The position numbers and the translations under genes are program-made. Below are positions 57,518-64,000 of a stretch of 64,000 nt of DNA, piece after piece. How positions within the stretch are numbered: the first letter of the stretch is position 1; every line of letters starts with the position of its first letter. The notes under the pieces were generated by a model. That model worked only from the letters and a program-made list of their open reading frames with translations, was not told the DNA's origin and did no database searches. The stretch spans positions 92,633 to 156,632 of the forward strand of contig QANZ01019712.1 in the NCBI GenBank assembly GCA_003254925.1, given 5' to 3'. This stretch comes from Chamaecrista fasciculata (taxonomy: Eukaryota > Streptophyta > Magnoliopsida > Fabales > Fabaceae).

Positions 57518-57640
57518 GGCATGGTCGCCCCAAAGAAGGGCACCTTGCCCTTATTTGGGCGACCATGCCCATGCTCAACACTCACTAGGGCATGGTCGCC
57601 CCAAGCAGGGGCACTCTGCCCTTAGTTGGGCGACCATGCC
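57518..57640. repeat. Two tandem perfect hairpins
   Basis: GGCATGGTCGCCC (57518-57530) pairs with GGGCGACCATGCC (57557-57569), and the same pair recurs at 57589-57601 and 57628-57640. Inside each, a second stem ('agggca' with 'tgccct') sits between. The unit period is 71 bases. Confidence 0.85.
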
Positions 57641-57666
57641 TAGGACACGGTCCCCTGAGAGGACTC

Positions 57667-58044
57667 TGATGTACAACAGCTAAGTAACTCACGTAACTTA
57701 CTTCCGAAAATGATGGAGTAAAGATTCTCTCGCAATCAATGGGATACCGCATCCCACCACCTCCCGCAATCAGTGGGATATCGCATCCCACTAATATCGG
57801 GCTACCAGGGCCAGAACACACTATAAAAGGCCTGGTAGGGCACGATCAAAGGTAACGCACTCTACTCAGTCTAGACTGATTCCTCTCAAATACGCTTTAC
57901 TGACTTAAGCATCGAAAGAGAATCGCGGGGCTATCCCCGCCGTTCTTTTGTTTTGCAAGAAATCGTCACCGAAATTCCTCACCAAACCAGGTAAAGGCCC
58001 CTCGGGCCAAAATCTAGTTCATCACTGGCGCCGTCTGTGGGGAT
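57667..58044 (+). mobile_element. Gypsy (Tat-like) LTR fragment with primer-binding site
   Basis: A TATA box (TATAAAAG, 57822-57829) and a U5-like end at TTCATCA (58024) are followed by TGGCGCCGTCTGTGGGGAT (58026-58044). This site differs by one base from that of the intact Tat element. The LTR start is uncertain: TGATGTACAAC at 57667 fits, but the hairpins upstream may belong to it. Two direct copies of a 'caatca(a/g)tgggata' segment lie at 57735-57790. No 3' LTR is seen. Confidence 0.65.
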
Positions 58045-58787
58045 GAAATCCTTCGTCCCATCTCTACTCTATCGATCTCAATTTACATGAATAATTGTTT
58101 AAGTTTTCCTATGATCTTTACATGTTCAAAGAATGTCCATTTATGCAACGTAGTTTCTAGGGTTTGAAAACTCATCTTTTGTTCAAAAATGGGGTTCGTT
58201 AAGCACGAATCCCTGGGGGTGGTCGCCCCATCCCCTAGGGTTGGCTCAGGGTTAACCCGCACACATTTACATGCTTCCTCAGATCTGTCTAAATAGTTCG
58301 CGCACCTTAATCATATGTACATTTGACCGGGCACCCGTCGTAAAGTGCCCTTTGATGAAGTCAAATGAAATTTATACTCGAGCCTCGCAAGTATAAATTA
58401 TATTCATTAAAATATAGTATAGATGCCAACTGAAGGTCGAATCTCTCGCGGAACTCAATGTGATGAGAACTAAGAGAATTGTGATCAAGGTTGTAGTTTG
58501 TAATTTTGATTGTAGAATGTCACGAATATATGAATATATGAAAAAAATACTTGAGAGAAACGCTAGAGATAGACTATCATAGTTCATAAAAGATAAAGAG
58601 AAGATGATTGATGTGGATTTAATTAACCATGTTCAATGATGCATTTATAACATTAAAACACTAATCAATTAAGCAATGGTTAAAGATATAGAATTAGGAT
58701 GGATAACTCAACCAATACTGGGGAATATGAGCATTTGCTATTGATCTTCAATGCAATCTTTATAATTGCAGTATCGGACCAATGAAC
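58045..58787. other. Retrotransposon leader remnant and spacer
   Basis: After the primer-binding site about 200 bases could be the leader of the gypsy element. The rest is AT-rich and unrecognised. The 5-mer TGAAC precedes the next LTR. Confidence 0.4.
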
Positions 58788-60364
58788 TGTTGGGAAATCA
58801 GGGCCTGAAGCGCGCAACGGAAGCAAAAAAAAAAAAAATTAAACCTTAAATGGCGCGAAGGACCAAAATGATTTCCCTACGAATCCGCTAGCAGAATTTA
58901 AACCGGTGAAGGATAGAGTTATACCTCAAGGTTTCAATCGGTCCGGTTGAACGGTGCGTTTCTGAGAAGTCCACTTGACGCGTCCTTCCTCCGCCAGTAA
59001 TCCACACGAGCAGTTTGTTGGCACCAAGGTGCTAGCCTTATGTTCTTTTCTCTAAAAGAACCTGGGAACTCAAATCTACAGTTCTTAAAATTCAAGAATA
59101 CTTTCTTGAACTTTTAAAGATAGGTGGCGCAAAACAAGAACTCCTTCTTGTTTTTTCTCTCTCAAAACCCTAGCTATGGAAACCTTATTTCTCTCACACT
59201 CTTGGAGAAGATGAAGTTTATTTTTCCCTAGGCTTTTGAGTTAGGCGATTTTCTCTCCTTCTCTCACAAAGGAAGAAAACAAAATCACACTAATGAGAAT
59301 TAGGTTAGCCAAGTCGACTTGCTTGGCCCTTTTATAGTGTTGGGGAATTTTGATAATTATAATTAGGGAATCCCTAAATTATAGGATTATCAAATTATAA
59401 AATTATAAGATTACAATAATATTATAATTTTAGGACTTGAATTTTGAATTAAAATATTACCTTAATATCTTAATAGAATCCAAAATGCAATCTTTGAGAA
59501 TCAAATGGAAGATCAAATCTTCCCATGGGACCCACCAAAGAAGGCGCCATCCTCCCCTAAATTATCTTTGGAATTTTATAAATCAAAAACATTCCTAACT
59601 CTTAGGAACTAAATATCTTCCAAAGATTTTGAATTAAAATATTACTCTTATATCTTTAATTCAAATCTTTTGAATATGAAATCTAGATCAAATCTTTTGA
59701 ATTCAAATTTATGACTTTAATTAATAAAACATTCCTATTAATTAAAATCTCCTCTATGAGGTGCCACCCTCAAGCCAACTTATCCTAATATTAGTGAATT
59801 TAATAAATCAATAATCTCCTAACTTTTAGGAACATTATCTAATTTATTATTCCCTAATATTATAATTGTAAATAGATTAATCCAATTAACTATTTAACAA
59901 TTATTATATTTAAACTTGTCTCACAAATTTAAATATTACAACTGTAGATTATTTTTAAAACAAGACTTCATGTCCCAGACATTCAGCTATGTCTTAAATT
60001 GGGTCACCGGAGTGACTCACGAATTAACCCTAATTCGTGTCCCTTTAAGCGGTGTCCAGATCCTACTCATGTGTGACCCAGCAGGCCCCACGTGAAGTCG
60101 GCAACAAGCCATCCCTATGAATCACAAGTCGAGAGCGGACTCTAGCAAGCCATCACGACTACCCAAAACACGTGAGTTATCGTTTTATCAAAAAGACCGA
60201 TTTAACCTTAGTACACCTTGTCATAGACCCTATTGTCACACGATATCTTGGTCATGGAGTAGGCACGGGAAAGTCATTCATATTCCAAACCTCAACTTTC
60301 TCGATTCCCTGAGTTAGTCCCATTTCCCAGCGTGGCCACGCATTTCTTGGACAGACTCATCGAT
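58788..60364 (-). repeat. Copia-type LTR, minus orientation, missing its first part
   Basis: The low edge is TGTTGGGAAATC, which on the minus strand is an LTR end. Sequence shared with the LTR at 61079-63132 in reverse includes 'agtaatccacacgagcag', 'gcgaattaaccctaattcgt'-type phrases, 'acccaaaacacgtgagttat' and 'cttggacagactcatcga'. The match stops abruptly at about 60364, where pol coding sequence begins. About 500 bases of the LTR are therefore deleted. Confidence 0.8.
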
Positions 60365-61078
60365 CAGATCAAAGGACTTTGATTTTCTTGTCAAGTTTGT
60401 TCTCTACTTCATTTTGAAATCTCTTGAACATTTCAAAAGACTCTGACTTATGCTTCATTAGGTAGACATAGCCATACCTACTAAAGTCGTCAGTAAACGT
60501 AATGAAATAAGAATAACCACCTCTAGCATGAGTACTCATGGGTCCACATACATCACTATGTATGATCCCCAATAAGTCTGGTGCCCTCTCGCTGTGGCCA
60601 GTGTAAGGCGCCTTTGTCATTTTTCCAAGTAAACAGGATTCGCAAGCATCATATGATTCAAAATCAAATGAGCTTAGAAGTCCATCTTTATGGAGCTTCT
60701 CTAGGCGTTTCTCGTTTATATGCCCTAAACGACAATGCAAAAGGTATGTAGGATCAGATTCACTAATCTTAATCCTTTTCGTATCTATGTTATAAATATT
60801 GTTATCGTGTTAACGTTCTAATTTCAAGATGCAATGATTATCTTGCAAATCACCATAAGCAAATAAACATCATCTTTATAAATTGAACATCATTCTTTAC
60901 AGTTAACACATGCAAAACCTTCCTTATCAAATAAGAAAGAGAAACATTGTCTGAACTTAAAGAAGGTACATAATAACAATAAGCCCAGAGGGCAAAACAA
61001 GCTCGCATGTTCCTACATCAACAGCAGCAACCCTTGCTCCATTGCCTTCATGCAGGTCCATCTCGCTTCTGTCCAGCT
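60365..61078 (-). pseudogene. Copia-type pol fragment: pre-integrase and start of integrase
   Basis: The minus strand encodes DLHEGNGARVAAVDVG (protease/pre-integrase linker), then a region broken by stops or frame changes (about 60800-61000). HCRLGHINEKRLEKLH and CESCLLGK follow (H-H-C-C finger), then HSDVCGPM with the first catalytic Asp, and FTDDFSRYGYVYLM. It ends at a stop at 60369 by fusion to the LTR. It is interrupted on its upstream side by the plus-strand LTR at 61079. The family is Ty1/copia. Confidence 0.85.
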
Positions 61079-63132
61079 TGTTGGAAATTGTGCCCTAGGG
61101 CCAATCATTTTATGTGAAATGTTATGAACATTTGATTAATTTATGGAGATAAATTAATGTGTTATCATGTTATTAGCATGTTTACTATGATAACGTCCAT
61201 GATTAATTATGAGATAATTAATCTAAATCTGTCCCTGGTCAATTGTTTTCATGGGAACGAAAATGAACTAAGACCAGCATGACCTCGGTGCATAGAGATG
61301 CAAGCACTAGATGCTGGGACGAGAGTCATGGTGCAATTATGTAAGGGGTTACGAGTTGCTGGACCGACCCGGAGAGTCCTGCATGGGTTTAGTCATCAGC
61401 TTGCCTCTCCTTGTACGCCTGTAGCGACGCCTTAGACCTGAGGTCATCATTATTCTGGTGTTGCAGTTGTCAAACTTTGGCTTAGTCTAACGTTGCCTGT
61501 AACAGGGTAGCCATAAGGGCTAAGTACGGGTTTGGTTGATTGCCGTGCTGAGGAATGTGGATTGACCAAGATGGGATTTTGTCCCTCATTAGATGAGAGA
61601 TATCTAACTGGCGCCCTCGATGAGTCTGTCCAGGAAAAGGAGTGGCCACTCAGGAAATGGGACTTACTCAGGGAATCGAGAAAGTTGTGGTTTGGATTAT
61701 GGATGACTTTCCTGTGCCTAGTCCATGACCAGGATATCGTAGGACAATAGGATCTCTGACACGGAGGTACTGAGGTTAAGTCGTTTTTGTAAAAACGATA
61801 ACTCACATGTTTTGGGTAGTTGTGATGGCTTGCTAGAGTCCGCTCACGACTTGTAGGTCATGGGGATGACTTGCTGCCAACTTCACATGGGGCCTATTGG
61901 GTCACACACGAGCAGGAACAGGACACCATTTAAAAGGGACACGAATTAGGGTTAATTCGTGGGTCACTCGGGTGACACGATTTAAGACACAGAGGAAATC
62001 TCTGGGACATTAGGTTTTGTCTTAATTAATCTACAGTTGTGAAATATTTAAATTTGGGGTACAAGTTTAAATATAATTGTTAAATGATTAAGGGGGATTA
62101 ATTATTTACAATTAAAATATTAGGGAAAAATAATTCAGATAATATTCCTAAAAGGTAGGAAATTATTGAAATATAAAATTCCCCATAATTATATGAGGGT
62201 GGCTCCTCTTGAGGATTATTTGGATAAATAAAATTATTTTATTAATTCAAATAATAAGTTTGAATTCAAAAGATTTGATGGAGATTTCAAAAGATTTGAT
62301 TCAAACAGATTTGGTGAGATCTCCTCTCAGAATCTTTGGTAAATCATGAATTAAGGAAAGTTTTTGATTTCTAAAATTCCAAAGATAAAAGAGGGAGATA
62401 GGCGCATGGTTGGTGGTTCCCAAGGAGAGATTTGATCTCTCATTTGATTCTTCAAGATTGCAGTTTGAATTTAAATTAAAATATTAAGGTAATATTTTAA
62501 TTGTAAATTCAAGTCCTAAAATAATTATATTATCAGAATATCTTGATTTTAGGAATAATTAAATCACCAAATATTTTATATATATATATGGGCAAGTCGA
62601 CTTGCCCAAGTAAGCAAGCATACTAACCCTAGTTTTGATTTTCTTCCTCCTTGAAGAGAGACAGAAAATCGCACCTTTGCACCCATAGAGAGAGAAAGTC
62701 GACTTTTGCTAAGGAGTTAGTGAAAATCGATTTTGCTCCATAATTAGGGTTTAAGAGAAGAAAAGGCAAGAAGGAGTTCTTGTGGGGGGTTTCTTCTATG
62801 CGCCACTTTTGCTGAATTGGTTTCAAGAAGGAGTTCCTGGATTCAAGGGCTGTAGATTGGTCCCTAGTTCTTTTGGAGAAAAGAACTGAAGGCTAGCACC
62901 TCGGTGTTCGAAGAAACTATTCGTGTGGATTACTGGCAGAGGGAGAACGCTGGGAGTGGGCTCCTTGGACACACCTTGTACAACCATCAGATTGAAACTC
63001 GTGAGGTATACCACTATCTAAAAGTTTTAAATTCTGCTAGCGGATCCGTTCGGGAATTCTAGGACCTAGGCGCTATTTTGTTTTAATTTTTTTTTTGGCT
63101 TCCGCTGCATTAGGCGCCTAGGATTCCCAACA
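61079..63132 (+). repeat. Copia-type 5' LTR, plus orientation (2,054 bp)
   Basis: It begins TGTTGGAAATTGTGCC and ends GATTCCCAACA, followed by a methionine-tRNA-type primer-binding site. It lies inside the minus-strand copia pol fragment. Open frames inside the LTR (for example 61450-61806 and 61532-61750) are non-coding copies of LTR sequence. Confidence 0.9.
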
Positions 63133-63133
63133 G

Positions 63134-63146
63134 TGGTATCAGAGCC
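63134..63146 (+). other. Primer-binding site of the plus-strand copia element
   Basis: TGGTATCAGAGCC, the classical complement of the initiator methionine tRNA 3' end, starts two bases after the LTR. Confidence 0.92.
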
Positions 63147-63307
63147 AGGCCAGTTCTAGGATTTAATACTGTTTATGTGTACATGTGATGTATGATATGT
63201 GTGTTTACCGCTTTCAATCACGTTTTGGTTTTACAAACAAAATCCACCGAACGTTTTTCATAAAAATTCAATCTACAGAAAAAGGTGCAAATTATATGTA
63301 TGAGATG
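63147..63307 (+). other. Leader of the plus-strand copia element, cut by another LTR
   Basis: About 160 bases of leader follow the primer site, then a further LTR begins at 63308. No gag is reached in the window. Confidence 0.7.
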
Positions 63308-64000
63308 TGTTGGGAAATCATAGAGGGAGCGCAGCGGAAGAAATTAAAAAAATTTGGACTAAAACGTAATTAAAACTAAAAGCTAACTCTGTGATTCCCT
63401 TCAGGATCCACTAACTATGTTTATACCAGATTAGAAGGGGATGTTTACCTAGTTTTGATCGGTGACTTATCGTATTCGCGAATTTGAGAAGTCCACAGAG
63501 TGTCCTTCCTCTACCAGTAATCCACACGAGCAGTTTGGCAGATGCCTAGGTGCTAGCCTCCTTCACTTCTTCCCAAGTGAAAACGGGAACTATATCTATG
63601 GTTCTTGAATAATCAAGAGGTGTTGTTGATTATCAAGATTGATTGGGATTGGCGATTTTCTCACTCTCTATAGAGCTCTAGGCGAAATTCTTAGTCTGAC
63701 TAAGAATTGATCTGTGTTGTGTGTTATTCTCAAATAGGTGCCTAGTGCCTCTATTTATAGTGTTCTCATTCCTAGTTTTAGGGAATCCTAATCCAATTAG
63801 AATATCTCTAAGATATGGGATATCTTTTAGATATCTCAAAATATCTTTTGATTTATAATATTAAACTTAATATTATAATTCAAAAATAAAAGGCCCAATT
63901 CGAATTTGACTTATCCTAGATCAAATCTTGGATCAAATCTTAATTTGCTCAAATCCTATTGGTTGGAATGAGTCATGAGATTTTGATTTTATAATTTAAA
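63308..64000 (-). repeat. Third copia-type LTR, minus orientation, runs off the window
   Basis: It begins TGTTGGGAAATCATAGAG, like the edge at 58788. It shares 'agtaatccacacgagcag' and 'ggtgctagcc' with the other two LTRs in the same sense as the copy at 58788. It is inserted in the leader of the plus-strand element, with AGATG as the left flank. Its other end lies beyond 64000. Confidence 0.78.

Noticed and set aside
61450-61806. Open frames in the copia LTR, and the similar one at 60117-60317
   Set aside because: Both lie in the same LTR sequence in opposite orientation and have no domain.

Overview
The window is nuclear DNA of a flowering plant, most likely a eudicot. It is AT-rich, has spliceosomal introns, and carries a plant-specific NAC transcription factor gene, a plant-type DRP1 dynamin gene and plant transposon lineages. 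I do not name a genus. Only two host protein-coding genes can be supported, both on the minus strand: a NAC gene of the ANAC042/JUB1 type (three exons, 3217-8189) and a complete DRP1A-type dynamin-related GTPase gene (16 exons, 31028-44092). All 30 internal DRP1A splice junctions were placed by hand; they give a 1,833-nt reading frame of 610 codons plus stop. The rest is mobile DNA and its decay products.

Layout. 1-16.5 kb: the NAC gene set among foldback elements (MITE-like, with long terminal inverted repeats). Many are flanked by 9- or 10-bp direct repeats, which points to Mutator-type transposition. 16.5-27.8 kb: a very young 11.3-kb Ty3/gypsy element of the Tat lineage, with two 602-bp LTRs differing at about two positions, gag-protease, an intron-like spacer, pol, and a spliced antisense gene downstream of pol. 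Its gag is broken by a hAT end and an assembly gap. 27.8-31.0 kb: a hAT element with an 8-bp target duplication, then a 1.3-kb palindromic Mutator-like element. 31.0-44.1 kb: DRP1A; seven of its eight introns longer than 300 bp hold foldback elements, and one of these also holds a SINE. Intron 2 also holds a LINE fragment and a degenerate minisatellite. 44.4-53.2 kb: further foldback and hAT elements, a probable chromovirus-like LTR region, a CACTA end and a LINE 3' end. 53.2-64 kb: a small LTR element, decayed gypsy sequence with a primer-binding site, and copia-type LTRs of one family in alternating orientation, one fused to an integrase fragment.

The two host genes have no evident joint function. 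NAC042-type proteins are nuclear regulators of ageing and stress; DRP1A works at the plasma membrane and cell plate in endocytosis and cytokinesis. The main biological story is the repeat landscape: recurrent foldback elements built from short 'ggtcc' phrases that inflate introns, and a Tat retrotransposon with two predicted introns, one on each strand. Assembly gaps lie at 11449-12060, 28616-28694 and 50947-51209, with single-N joins at 17648, 29888 and 53861; several elements are cut by them.
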